Shown: in pieces, positions 52,848 to 60,763 of the stretch
Layout: each line of letters opens with the position of its first letter
Position numbering within the stretch: the stretch's first letter is position 1
Assembly: GCF_002843305.1 (NCBI RefSeq)
Contig: NZ_PGSG01000104.1
Location: 124,001 to 188,000, forward strand
Source: Streptomyces barkulensis
Lineage (GTDB): Bacteria > Actinomycetota > Actinomycetes > Streptomycetales > Streptomycetaceae
Direction of reading: 5' to 3'
Length of the DNA: 64,000 bases
The notes under the pieces: model-generated
What the model was told of the DNA's origin: nothing
What the model saw: only the letters and a program-made list of their open reading frames with translations
The model's database searches: none
Made by a program: the position numbers and the translations under genes

Positions 52848-53348
52848 TCACCGGATGTCGTGGCCGGGGTGGGCCCGGTCGTAGCGGTGCCGTGCCTCGG
52901 CGATGGCGGCGCGATGGGCCAGTGACCAGTCGGCCAGCGCCTTGACCAGGTGGGTCAGTCCGTCACCGGTCTCGGTCAGGCGGTAGTCGACCTGGGCCGG
53001 GACGGTCGGGTACACGGTGCGCAGGACGAGCCCGTCGCGTTCCAGCCTGCGTACGGTGAGGGTGAGCATCCGCTGGGAGATGCCGTCGATCGCGCGCTGC
53101 AGTTCCCGGAAGCGGCGCGGCCCGCCGGCGAGTTCGACGATCACCAGGACCGACCACTTGTCCCCGATGCGGTCCAGGACGTCACGGATCCCGCAGTCCG
53201 GATGGTCCTCCCGCCCGCAGGGGTCGAGGTCGGCGGGCGCGGTGGAGTCCGCGTTCGGCGACGGCGCTCTGGCGGCGGTCGCCCGTGCGGACCTCGCCGA
53301 GGCCGCGGCGGTCGTCGCGGCGGACCCGGCACGGCACGAGGGGCGCAC
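52848..53348 (-). CDS. HxlR-family transcriptional regulator with altered N-terminus, 166 aa
   Basis: From about residue 42 the protein is a standard HxlR winged helix: C-G-I-R-D-V-L-D-R-I-G-D-K-W-S-V-L-V-I, G-P-R-R-F-R-E-L-Q-R, I-S-Q-R-M-L-T-L-T-V-R-R-L-E-R-D-G-L-V-x-R-T-V-Y-P-T-V-P. The first 40 residues are Ala/Arg-rich and antisense to an NmrA-like fragment, so the native start was probably lost when that fragment was joined. The only in-frame ATG is 53348. It may be poorly expressed or non-functional. Confidence 0.7.
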   Translation of the reverse strand: MRPSCRAGSAATTAAASARSARATAARAPSPNADSTAPADLDPCGREDHPDCGIRDVLDRIGDKWSVLVIVELAGGPRRFRELQRAIDGISQRMLTLTVRRLERDGLVLRTVYPTVPAQVDYRLTETGDGLTHLVKALADWSLAHRAAIAEARHRYDRAHPGHDIR

Positions 53349-53637
53349 CTACGACCTGACCGGCACTCCGGTCACGGCGGAGCGGGTCGCCGGCCGGCTC
53401 GGCGTTCCGCACCGGACCATCGGCCTGGGCGAGTACCGGCGCAGGATCGCCGAGGGGATGCCGGGGCTGCTGCCGTTCCAGCCGCCCATGCTCGTCTCGA
53501 TCGCGACCGGCATCCGGCACGGCTTCCTGGACGGCACCGGTCCCGATCTCGCCGGCCTCCTCGGCCGCCCGGTGCGCGATCCGCTGGACGCGGCCGTCGC
53601 GACCGCGTCCGCCGCGCGGCCGGGGACCGCGGCCTGA
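53236..53637 (+). pseudogene. C-terminal fragment of an NmrA-like NAD(P)-binding protein
   Basis: In the plus frame ending at 53637 the sequence D-P-A-R-H-E-G-R-T-Y-D-L-T-G-T-P-V-T, L-G-E-Y-R-R-R-I and I-A-T-G-I-R-H-G-F matches the C-terminal half of NmrA/QorB-type SDR reductases. The N-terminal Rossmann half and the start are missing; sequence before about 53236 is the antisense of the HxlR gene. HxlR genes are often divergent from such reductases, so a deletion between the pair is the simplest origin. Confidence 0.7.
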
Positions 53638-53678
53638 ACCGGCGGACTCCGGCGGGCTGCGCTGCGGAGGACGCCGGT

Positions 53679-54125
53679 TCAGGGGCGGGCGTCCAGGCGG
53701 TGCAGCAGGGAGCCGTCCCGGCCGAAGACGTCCATCAGGTATCCCCGCTCCAGTGAGACGCCTTCCACCTGTACCAGGAAGAAGGCGAGGGAGTCCTTCA
53801 GCCGTTCGAACCTCTGGGCGTCCGAGTCCGTGGCGCGGCTGCGGACGGTCAGCAGGGGCACGCCGCCGGGGCCGGGTTCCCGCTGGACGGCGTAGACGTC
53901 CTCGTCGCCGCCGGATTCGCGGTAGCGCTCGGCCAGTGCCTTCGCCCCGGCGGGCGCGGCCGTGCTCACCGCCGTGGGCCCGGCGGAGGCGGGGGCGGAG
54001 GGGGCGTCGGGCCGTGCGTCGGGGCGCTCCTGCTCCTGATCCTGGCCGCCGGTGCAGGCGGTCAGGAGGACGGCGCACAGCGGCAGGGCCAGTGCGGCGG
54101 TGCGGGGGCTTCTCCGTAAGGGCAT
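53679..54125 (-). CDS. Small secreted lipoprotein, 148 aa
   Basis: The signal peptide ends in L-L-T-A-C (Cys24). A Pro/Ala/Asp-rich tether (25-60) precedes a compact domain with A-L-A-E-R-Y-R-E-S-G-G, V-Y-A-V-Q-R-E and a C-terminal D-V-F-G-R-D-G-S-L-L-H-R-L. I do not recognise the domain. It lies 90 bp downstream of the siderophore-binding protein gene on the same strand and might be read with it, but nothing else links it to iron. Confidence 0.7.
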   Translation of the reverse strand: MPLRRSPRTAALALPLCAVLLTACTGGQDQEQERPDARPDAPSAPASAGPTAVSTAAPAGAKALAERYRESGGDEDVYAVQREPGPGGVPLLTVRSRATDSDAQRFERLKDSLAFFLVQVEGVSLERGYLMDVFGRDGSLLHRLDARP

Positions 54126-54215
54126 CGGCCGACCGTACCGCCTCCGGGCCGCGGCGTGGGCGGCGGCCCGGAAGCAGGTGGCGGGAGGCCGTAACGGGAG
54201 CCGGAAGGGGCGGGG

Positions 54216-55175
54216 TCAGCCGGCGTAGGCGGCCTCGATGTCCTCGACGACCTTCTCCATCGCGTACGGGCCGGCGCTGCTGCTCCACACCTGGCCGTCG
54301 ACGCCGCTGACCGCGTCGCGCTCGACCGCCTTCAGCCGGGTGAAGGACTTCTGCTCCCGGGCCGCCTCGAGTGCCTTCTCCCCTTCGGCGTTGAGGGTGG
54401 CGATGAAGACGTGGTCGGCGTCGATGCGGTCGAGGTTCTCCAGGGACAGCGGGTCGGAGTGGGGGCTGTCGAGTTCCCGTGCGATGGGCAGGAGTTCGGC
54501 GCCGGCCTCCTTCAGCAGGCCGCTGGGCATGTTGGCGGCGTTCATCACCATGGGGCCGGCGGGCATCCAGCGGGCCACCACGGCCGTGCCGGGGTCCTTT
54601 CCGCCGGCGGCGTCGGCGGCGCGCTCCAGGAGGGCGCCGATCTTGTTGTCGAACTCCTCCTTCTCGCCCAGCGCCTCGGCGTAGGTCCGCGCCGGCTGCT
54701 GCCAGTCGTCGTTGCCGGGGACGACGGTGGGGGCCACCGCCTTGAGTGCGTCGTACTGGGACTTCTCCAGCCTCGGCGCGGCCAGGATCAGGTCGGGGTC
54801 GGCCTTGAGGACGGCCTCGATGTTGGGTTCCTTGACGGTGGCGACCAGCGGGACGGACTCCGCCTTCTCTCCCAGGTAGCCGGGCGCGGTGTCCGCGCCG
54901 CGGGCGCTGCTGGTGCCGACCGGCTCGATGCCGAGGTACAGGGCGGTGTCCAGAGAGGTGTCACCGAGAGCGACGACGCGCTTGGGTTCGGCGGGCACCT
55001 CCACCGAGCCGTAGGCGGTCTCGACCGAGCGCGTGGCGGCCGTCTTCTCGCCCCCGCCGCTTTCGCCGTCGTCGCCCGAGGCGGTCCCGCCGCAGGCGGC
55101 CACTCCCATGAGCAGGGCGGATGCCGCGAGAGCCTGGAGGGTTCGGCGGTTCACGGGCAGGGCGGAGCTGGGCAT
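54216..55175 (-). CDS. Iron-siderophore ABC importer binding lipoprotein, 319 aa
   Basis: The lipobox is G-V-A-A-C (Cys28). The mature part has the class III (FepB/FhuD/BtuF) layout: P-K-R-V-V-A-L-G-D-T-S-L-D-T-A-L-Y-L-G, D-P-D-L-I-L-A-A-P, a long linking helix and V-A-R-W-M-P-A-G-P-M-V. It should deliver a ferric siderophore to the divergent FecCD-type importer. It diverges from the permease gene across an iron box (55211-55229), so both are expected to be derepressed when iron is low. Confidence 0.92.
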   Translation of the reverse strand: MPSSALPVNRRTLQALAASALLMGVAACGGTASGDDGESGGGEKTAATRSVETAYGSVEVPAEPKRVVALGDTSLDTALYLGIEPVGTSSARGADTAPGYLGEKAESVPLVATVKEPNIEAVLKADPDLILAAPRLEKSQYDALKAVAPTVVPGNDDWQQPARTYAEALGEKEEFDNKIGALLERAADAAGGKDPGTAVVARWMPAGPMVMNAANMPSGLLKEAGAELLPIARELDSPHSDPLSLENLDRIDADHVFIATLNAEGEKALEAAREQKSFTRLKAVERDAVSGVDGQVWSSSAGPYAMEKVVEDIEAAYAG

Positions 55176-55210
55176 GACGGGCCTCCTGGACGGGGATGGT
55201 GCCAGCGAAT

Positions 55211-55229
55211 GAGCTTAGGCTAACCTAAC
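55211..55229. promoter_or_regulatory. DmdR/IdeR-type iron box
   Basis: TTAGGCTAACCTAA (55215-55228) matches both half-sites of the actinobacterial iron-box consensus TTAGGTTAGGCTCACCTAA in palindromic form, and lies between the divergent siderophore-uptake genes. Iron-loaded DmdR1/IdeR binding there would repress both. Confidence 0.85.
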
Positions 55230-55258
55230 CGATGTACCGACCATCGAGAAGGTGTCAT

Positions 55259-56263
55259 GTGACGCTCCGTAAGATTCTGCTGCGCGGCCTGCTGCCGGTG
55301 AGCGCCGTGCTGCTGGCCGTCGTGGCGGCCAGCCTGCTCCTGGGCGCCGGCGACGTCGGGCCCGACCGGGCCGCCTCCGTGCTCCTCGGCGGCGCGGACG
55401 GCGACGCGGACGCCCGCTTCACCGTGCTGGAGCTGCGGCTGCCGCGTACCGCCGTCGCCGTCGCCGTCGGCGCCGCGCTCGGCGTCGCCGGGGCCGTGCT
55501 GCAGGCCACCGCCCGCAATCCGCTGGCCGAGCCCGGTCTGCTCGGGGTGAGTGCCGGAGCGTCCTTCGCGGTGGTCCTGGCGATCGTGCTGGGGGCGAGC
55601 GCGACGACCGTGGGACCGTACGCCGCCGTGCTCGGCGCGGCGGCCGGCTGCCTGCTGGCCCTGGGCGCCGCCCGGCTGCGCGGGGCGGGCGACGACCCGG
55701 TGCGGCTGGTGCTGGCCGGCGCGGCGTTCAGCGGGATGGTGGGCGCGGCCTCCTCCGTACTGCTGCTGGTCAACCAGCGGGCGTCGGACGAGATCCGGTT
55801 CTGGACGGTGGGCTCGGTGGTCGGGCGCGGCACCGACGACCTGATGGCCGTACTGCCCGTCCTGCTCCTGGGGCTGGCCGCGGCCGCCGCGGTGAGCCCC
55901 GCGCTGTCCTCGCTCGCCCTGGGGGACGACGTGGCCACCGGGCTCGGCCACCGGCCGCGCCGGGTGCGCGCGGTGGCCGTCACCTCCGTCGCGCTGCTGG
56001 TCGGCGGGGCGACGGCGGTCGCCGGGCCGGTCGCCTTCGTCGGCCTGGTGGTGCCCTTCGCGGCCCGGGCGCTGGTCGGCCCGGACCTGCGGCGGCTGCT
56101 GGGAGTGTCGGTGCTGCTGGGCCCGGCCGTGGTGCTGCTCGCCGACGTCGTCTCACGGCTGGTCGTCCGCCCGTACGAGATGCCGCTGGGTGTGATGACC
56201 GCGCTGTTCGGCGCACCGGTCCTGGTCGCCGTCGTCAGATCGTCGAGGTTGCCGTCACTGTGA
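55259..56263 (+). CDS. FecCD-type iron-siderophore ABC permease 1, 334 aa
   Basis: FecCD hallmarks are L-R-L-P-R-T-A-V-A-V-A-V-G-A-A-L-G-V-A-G, Q-A-T-A-R-N-P-L-A-E-P-G-L-L-G-V-S-A-G-A and the C-terminal V-A-F-V-G-L-V-V-P. About nine to ten hydrophobic segments are seen. GTG 55259 follows GAGAAGG with a 6-base gap; an ATG at 55232 in the same frame lies only four bases after the iron box and is less likely. It overlaps the second permease by four bases. Confidence 0.9.
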   Translation: MTLRKILLRGLLPVSAVLLAVVAASLLLGAGDVGPDRAASVLLGGADGDADARFTVLELRLPRTAVAVAVGAALGVAGAVLQATARNPLAEPGLLGVSAGASFAVVLAIVLGASATTVGPYAAVLGAAAGCLLALGAARLRGAGDDPVRLVLAGAAFSGMVGAASSVLLLVNQRASDEIRFWTVGSVVGRGTDDLMAVLPVLLLGLAAAAAVSPALSSLALGDDVATGLGHRPRRVRAVAVTSVALLVGGATAVAGPVAFVGLVVPFAARALVGPDLRRLLGVSVLLGPAVVLLADVVSRLVVRPYEMPLGVMTALFGAPVLVAVVRSSRLPSL

Positions 56264-57432
56264 AGACGCCACTGGAACCGCGCTCCGGAGCGCCCGCGGG
56301 GGACGGCCCCGCCGGCGCCCTCGTCCCACCGTCCGTCCCACCGCCGCGCGGGCCCGGCAGGGTGCGCGAGCCGGGTGCGGCGGCCGTGGACGCCGCACCG
56401 CCGGGCACCTTCCGCCTGGCCGCCGGCGGCCTGTCCCTCCTCGTGCCCCGCCGTCCGCTGCTGGCCGGTCTCCTGCTCGCGGCGGTCCTGGTCGCGGTGG
56501 GCGCGGCGGGCCTGTCCGTCGGCGAGATCGCCGTGGCCCCGCTGGAGGCCCTGCGCGCGGCGGTGCTGGGCGAGGGAAGCCCGCGCGATCTGCTGGTGGT
56601 GCGGGAGCTGCGCATGCCCCGGGTCGAGGCCGGGATCGCGGTCGGCGCAGCCCTGGGGGCGGCCGGCTGCCTGATGCAGACGCTCTCTGGGAACCGGCTG
56701 GCCACCCCGGACACCGTCGGCCTGAACAACGGCGCGACCGCGTTCGCCGTCGCGGGGATCGTCGCCGTCCCCACCAGCCTGCTGCCCTCGGCCACCGCCC
56801 TGGTGGGCGCCGCCACGGCCGCGGCCCTCACCCTCGCCCTCAGCGGCGGGGCCGGGCAGCGCGGCTACCGGTTCCTGGTGGTGGGCCTGGGCGTGGGCGC
56901 GGTCTTCGGCGCGGTGACGAACCTGATCCTGTCGCGGGCGGAGATCGACGCGGCCAACGCGGCGTTCGCCTGGACCGTCGGCACCCTCAACGGCCGCTCC
57001 CAGACGGCGGTGACGGTGCTGGAGGCCGGGCTGCTGGTCTGCCTGCCGCTCGCGGTGGTGCTGGGCCACCGCCTGGGCACGCTGCGCTTCTCCGACGCCG
57101 TGGCCACCTCCCTGGGCGTGCGGGTGCGGCCGGTGCGCGCGGCGGTGCTGCTGACCTCCGTCGTCTGCGCCGGGCTGGCCGTGGCCGTCGCCGGGCCGCT
57201 GGGCATGATCGCCCTGGCCGCGCCCGAGGCCGCCCGGCGGCTGACCGGACCCGGGCCCGTACCCGTTCTGACCTCCGCGCTCGCCGGGGCCGTGCTGACG
57301 CTGCTGGCCGATCTGGTCGGCCGCACCGCGATGGCGCCGCTGGAGATCCCCGTGGGGCTGGTCACCGCCGTCGTCGGGGGCCCGTACCTGCTGTGGCTGC
57401 TGCTCACCACCCGTACCAGGAGGACCCCGTGA
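56260..57432 (+). CDS. FecCD-type iron-siderophore ABC permease 2, 390 aa
   Basis: The FecCD pattern appears as L-R-M-P-R-V-E-A-G-I-A-V-G-A-A-L-G-A-A-G and Q-T-L-S-G-N-R-L-A-T-P-D-T-V-G-L-N-N-G-A, with G-P-L-G-M-I-A-L-A-A-P-E near the C-terminus. The first 65 residues are a soluble Pro/Ala-rich extension not found in most relatives. GTG 56260 overlaps the previous stop (GTGA). With permease 1 it forms the heterodimeric channel. Confidence 0.9.
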   Translation: MKTPLEPRSGAPAGDGPAGALVPPSVPPPRGPGRVREPGAAAVDAAPPGTFRLAAGGLSLLVPRRPLLAGLLLAAVLVAVGAAGLSVGEIAVAPLEALRAAVLGEGSPRDLLVVRELRMPRVEAGIAVGAALGAAGCLMQTLSGNRLATPDTVGLNNGATAFAVAGIVAVPTSLLPSATALVGAATAAALTLALSGGAGQRGYRFLVVGLGVGAVFGAVTNLILSRAEIDAANAAFAWTVGTLNGRSQTAVTVLEAGLLVCLPLAVVLGHRLGTLRFSDAVATSLGVRVRPVRAAVLLTSVVCAGLAVAVAGPLGMIALAAPEAARRLTGPGPVPVLTSALAGAVLTLLADLVGRTAMAPLEIPVGLVTAVVGGPYLLWLLLTTRTRRTP

Positions 57433-58367
57433 ACGCCGTGACATCCGCGACCGCGACCGCCCCCGCACCCGTATCCGAGTCCGGGACCGGGGCCGGGACC
57501 GGGGCCGGGGCCGGGGTGGCGGACGCGGGCGGGGCGCACCGGCTGCGCACCGAGGCCCTCACCCTGGCCCACGGACGCACCCCCGTGGTGCGGGAGCTGG
57601 ACGTCGAGCTGCCCCCGCGGCGGGTGACCGCGATCGTCGGCCCCAACGGCTGCGGCAAGTCGACGCTGCTGGGCGGGCTCGCCCGGCTGCTGGAGCCGCG
57701 CGGGGGCTCGGTGCTGCTGGACGGCCGGGCGCTTTCCTCGGTCTCCACCCGCGAGGTGGCCCGCGTGATCGGCCTGCTGCCGCAGTCGGCCACCGCGCCG
57801 GACGGGCTGACGGTGCGCGATCTGGTGCGCTACGGCCGCCGCCCGCACCAGGGCCTGCTGCGCCAGTGGTCGAGGGCGGACGCCGAGGCGGTGGAGGCCG
57901 CGCTGGACGCGGCCGACCTGCACGACCTGGCGGACCGTCCGCTGGAGACGCTCTCCGGCGGCCAGCGGCAGCGCGCCTGGATCGCGATGGCGGTGGCGCA
58001 GGACACCGCCATTCTGATGCTGGACGAGCCGACCTCCGCCCTCGACATCGGCCACCAGCTGGAGGTGCTGGAGATGGTCCGCTCCCTGGCCGCCCGGGGG
58101 CGCACGGTGGTGCTCGTCCTGCACGACCTGACCACGGCCTGCCGGTACGCCGACCACATGCTGGCGATGCTGGACGGGCGGGTCGTCGCCCAGGGCGCCC
58201 CGGCCCAGATCATGACGCCCGCCCTGGTGCGCACCCTGTACGGGGTGGAGAGCACCATCCTGACCGACCCCGTCCACGGCACCCCGGTGGTGTGCCCCAC
58301 GGGCCTGGCGGCGGCCCCGGGCCCGGCGGCGGGCGGCGCGAACGGTACGGACGGCGGCGGTTCGTGA
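57429..58367 (+). CDS. Iron-siderophore ABC importer ATPase (FepC-like), 312 aa
   Basis: Walker A G-P-N-G-C-G-K-S-T, the L-L-P-Q-S-A-T-A-P Q-loop, signature L-S-G-G-Q-R-Q-R-A-W-I-A-M, Walker B I-L-M-L-D-E-P-T-S-A-L-D-I and L-H-D-L are present, in the FepC/FhuC order. The N-terminal 40 residues contain Gly-Thr-Gly-Ala repeats. GTG 57429 has AGGAGG five bases upstream and overlaps the permease stop (57430-57432) by four bases, completing a three-gene importer. Confidence 0.93.
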   Translation: MNAVTSATATAPAPVSESGTGAGTGAGAGVADAGGAHRLRTEALTLAHGRTPVVRELDVELPPRRVTAIVGPNGCGKSTLLGGLARLLEPRGGSVLLDGRALSSVSTREVARVIGLLPQSATAPDGLTVRDLVRYGRRPHQGLLRQWSRADAEAVEAALDAADLHDLADRPLETLSGGQRQRAWIAMAVAQDTAILMLDEPTSALDIGHQLEVLEMVRSLAARGRTVVLVLHDLTTACRYADHMLAMLDGRVVAQGAPAQIMTPALVRTLYGVESTILTDPVHGTPVVCPTGLAAAPGPAAGGANGTDGGGS

Positions 58368-58468
58368 CCCCGCCCACCCCGCCCCGCCCGGGTCAGGGGC
58401 GCCGCACGTGGTACGCGGGAGCGGATGCCGACGGCGCCCGGGGCCGACCCCGGCGGGGAGGAGGGGCG

Positions 58469-58723
58469 ATGCGCACCAGCGAGGAGGTCTACCACCAGGT
58501 CCGCTGGGATCCGCGCCTGGATCCGGCCCGCTTCGTGCTGGGGATACGGCAGCGCGGCGCCGCGCCCGAGCGAGTCCCCCTGCCCTCCTTCGTCCCCGGC
58601 GGGGAGATCCCCTGGCACCGGATCCTGTTCGTGGAGGCGGACGGCGAGGTGGTCTGGGACCGCGCCACGGGCGTGGACCGCGTCGGCGTCTCCGGCGCCG
58701 GGCGGCGCCGCACTCCCCCGTGA
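58469..58723 (+). CDS. DUF504 (MJ1316 RNA cyclic group end recognition domain) protein, 84 aa
   Basis: The domain shows as V-Y-H-Q-V-R-W-D-P-R-L-D-P-A-R-F-V-L-G, V-P-L-P-S-F and I-P-W-H-R-I-L-F-V-E-A-D-G-E-V-V-W-D-R. MJ1316 domains are fused or linked to RNA repair proteins and are proposed to bind RNA ends with cyclic phosphate. It is stand-alone here. The ATG at 58469 follows GGAGGAGGGG. The link with either the iron or the NAD genes is not evident. Confidence 0.88.
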   Translation: MRTSEEVYHQVRWDPRLDPARFVLGIRQRGAAPERVPLPSFVPGGEIPWHRILFVEADGEVVWDRATGVDRVGVSGAGRRRTPP

Positions 58724-58786
58724 AATCACTTGCCACCGCCGGACCGACCCCCTTATCGTCACTTTGACAATTAAGGAGGTCGCCGC

Positions 58787-59452
58787 GTGGACACCGTCGC
58801 GGACCTGCTCGCTCCCCTCCAGGAGCCCCTCTTCACCCTGCTCGGCAGTCCCGTCAGCTGGGTGGAGGTGCTCGGCTTCGGCAGCGGGGGGCTGTGCGTG
58901 TGGCTCGTCGCCCGCCAGCACATCGCCAACTGGCCGATCGGCATCGCCAACAACCTGTTCTTCATCCTCCTGTTCGCCGGCGCCGGGCTGTACGCGGACG
59001 CCGGGCTCCAGGTCGTCTACATCGCGCTGGCCCTGTACGGCTGGTGGTCGTGGGTCGCCGGCGGCCCCCGGTCCGCCTCCGGCCGGCTGCCGGTCAGCCG
59101 CACCGGCGTCCGCACCTGGTGGGTCCTGGCCTGCGCGACCGCGGCCGCCACCGCCGGGCTGACCGTGCTGCTGGACCGGGCCACCGACTCAACCGTGCCC
59201 TTCTGGGACGCCCTGACCACCGCGCTGTCGCTGGCCGCCACCTACGGCCAGTGCCGCAAGAAGGTCGAGTCCTGGTACCTGTGGATCGCCGCCGATGTCG
59301 TCTACGTGCCCCTGTACGCCCACAAGGGGCTGTACCTCACCTCGCTGCTCTACCTGGGCTTCATGGCCCTGTGCGTGGCCGGACTGCTCGGCTGGCGGCG
59401 CGAACTGGCCGGCCGCACCGGTCCGGCGGCCCCGGTGGGGGCCGCCGCGTGA
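58787..59452 (+). CDS. pnuC: Nicotinamide riboside transporter PnuC, 221 aa
   Basis: PnuC features include W-P-I-G-I-A-N-N-L-F-F-I-L-L-F, G-L-Y-A-D-A-G-L-Q-V-V-Y, Y-G-W-W-S-W and late W-Y-L-W-I-A-A-D-V-V-Y-V-P-L-Y, with seven hydrophobic segments. PnuC carries nicotinamide riboside by facilitated diffusion, and uptake is pulled by phosphorylation inside. The start GTG follows TAAGGAGG. A relatively A/T-rich stretch just before (TTATCGTCACTTTGACAATT) may hold a promoter or operator. The kinase needed to trap the substrate is the next, overlapping gene. Confidence 0.93.
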   Translation: MDTVADLLAPLQEPLFTLLGSPVSWVEVLGFGSGGLCVWLVARQHIANWPIGIANNLFFILLFAGAGLYADAGLQVVYIALALYGWWSWVAGGPRSASGRLPVSRTGVRTWWVLACATAAATAGLTVLLDRATDSTVPFWDALTTALSLAATYGQCRKKVESWYLWIAADVVYVPLYAHKGLYLTSLLYLGFMALCVAGLLGWRRELAGRTGPAAPVGAAA

Positions 59453-60570
59453 GCGGGGGCGCGGGCGGGAGACCCGGGGAGCCCGGGAAGGAGTTCGAAC
59501 GCGGGCTGGTGCTGGGCAAGTTCTACCCGCCGCACGCCGGCCACCACCACCTGGTCCGCACCGCCGCCGCCCGCTGCCGCCGGCTCACCGTGCTGGTGTG
59601 CGCCTCCTCCGTGGAGTCGGTGCCGCTGGCCGACCGGGTGGCGTGGATGCGCGAGGAGCACCCCGAGGCGGGCGTAGAGGTGATCGGGGCGGTGGACGAC
59701 GTACCCGTCGACTACTCCGATCCCGCCGTCTGGGACGCCCACATGGCGGTCTTCCGGGCCGCCGTGCCCGGGCCGGTCGACGCGGTCTTCACCTCCGAGG
59801 CGTACGGCGCGGAACTGGGCCGCCGCTTCGGCGCGGCGGCCGTCACCGTCGACCCCGGCCGCACCGCGTACCCGGTCTCCGGGACCGCGGTGCGCGAGGA
59901 CCCCGCCGGCTGCTGGCCGCATCTGGCCGCCCCCGTACGCGCGGCCCTGGCCCGCCGGGTCGTCGTGCTGGGCGCGGAGTCCACCGGGACCACCACCCTC
60001 TCCCGCGCCCTCGCCGAGCACTACCGGTCGCGGGGCGGGGTGTGGGCCGGGACGGGCTGGGTGCCCGAGTACGGGCGGCGGTACAGCGAGGAGAAGTACG
60101 CGCGGCTGCGGGTGCGGCGGCCCGGCGCCCCGTTCGGGGACCTCGTCTGGGAGCCGGAGGAGTTCGAGCTGATCGCCGAGCGTCAGCTCGCCGCGGAGGA
60201 CGCCGCCGCGCGGGCCGGTTCCCCCGTGCTCTTCTGCGACACCGACGCCCTGGCCACCACGGTCTGGCACGAGCGTTACACCGGCCGCCGAAGCCCCCGG
60301 GTGGAAGCCGTGGCCGCCCGCGGCAGACACCATCTGTGGCTGCTGACCGACCACACCGGCGTGCCCTTCGAGGACGACGGGCTGCGCGACGGGGAGCATC
60401 TGCGGGCCTGGATGACCGGCCGCTTCCGCGCCGAGCTGAGCCGCCGCGGCCTGCCTCATCTGGTCCTCGGCGGGTCCCACCGGGAGCGTCTGCGCGCCGC
60501 GGTGGCCGCCGTCGACGAACTCCTCGCACACGGCTGGCACTTCGCCGCCCCGCTCCCGGAGCGCGGCTGA
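59449..60570 (+). CDS. nadR: NadR-like NMN adenylyltransferase / ribosylnicotinamide kinase, 373 aa
   Basis: The N-terminal nucleotidyltransferase has G-K-F-Y-P-P-H-A-G-H-H (23-33) and the V-S-G-T-A-V-R block (143-149). The C-terminal kinase begins V-V-V-L-G-A-E-S-T-G-T-T-T-L (171-184), where the P-loop Lys is replaced by Thr181. It should phosphorylate nicotinamide riboside to NMN and adenylate it to NAD. The E. coli N-terminal repressor helix-turn-helix is absent. GTG 59449 overlaps the pnuC stop, pairing transport and trapping. Confidence 0.88.
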   Translation: MSGGAGGRPGEPGKEFERGLVLGKFYPPHAGHHHLVRTAAARCRRLTVLVCASSVESVPLADRVAWMREEHPEAGVEVIGAVDDVPVDYSDPAVWDAHMAVFRAAVPGPVDAVFTSEAYGAELGRRFGAAAVTVDPGRTAYPVSGTAVREDPAGCWPHLAAPVRAALARRVVVLGAESTGTTTLSRALAEHYRSRGGVWAGTGWVPEYGRRYSEEKYARLRVRRPGAPFGDLVWEPEEFELIAERQLAAEDAAARAGSPVLFCDTDALATTVWHERYTGRRSPRVEAVAARGRHHLWLLTDHTGVPFEDDGLRDGEHLRAWMTGRFRAELSRRGLPHLVLGGSHRERLRAAVAAVDELLAHGWHFAAPLPERG

Positions 60571-60677
60571 CCGTCCGCCGCGCTCCGGGGCGCCCCTCAC
60601 AGCCCGTTTCCCACAACCCTGCACCTCGTTCTGTGAACGGTGTCAAACGCCGTAGTAACCTGCCCAGTGACACCGAT

Positions 60678-60735
60678 TGTTCGAATCCCGGCGCTCCCAT
60701 CGGAGCTTTGAATTCGAACAGTTGCCTGTGGCAAC
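60678..60735. promoter_or_regulatory. Inverted TGTTCGAAT repeats and small hairpin upstream of the methyltransferase
   Basis: TGTTCGAAT (60678-60686) and its complement ATTCGAACA (60712-60720) are separated by 25 bp; each contains the palindrome TTCGAA. Directly after, GTTGCC TGT GGCAAC (60721-60735) forms a 6-bp hairpin. All lie in the 190-bp gap before the DNA methyltransferase gene. Confidence 0.6.
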
Positions 60736-60763
60736 CCCGACCGACCCGACCCCGGAGATCTCG

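Noticed and set aside
54216..58367. Possible siderophore biosynthetic cluster
   Set aside because: Only uptake genes (binding protein, two permeases, ATPase) are present; no NRPS, NIS synthetase or decarboxylase lies in the window.
60671..60710. Possible tRNA 3' half (TTCGAATCC resembles a T-loop)
   Set aside because: No matching acceptor, D or anticodon arms can be built around it; the TTCGAA belongs to an inverted repeat with 60712-60720.
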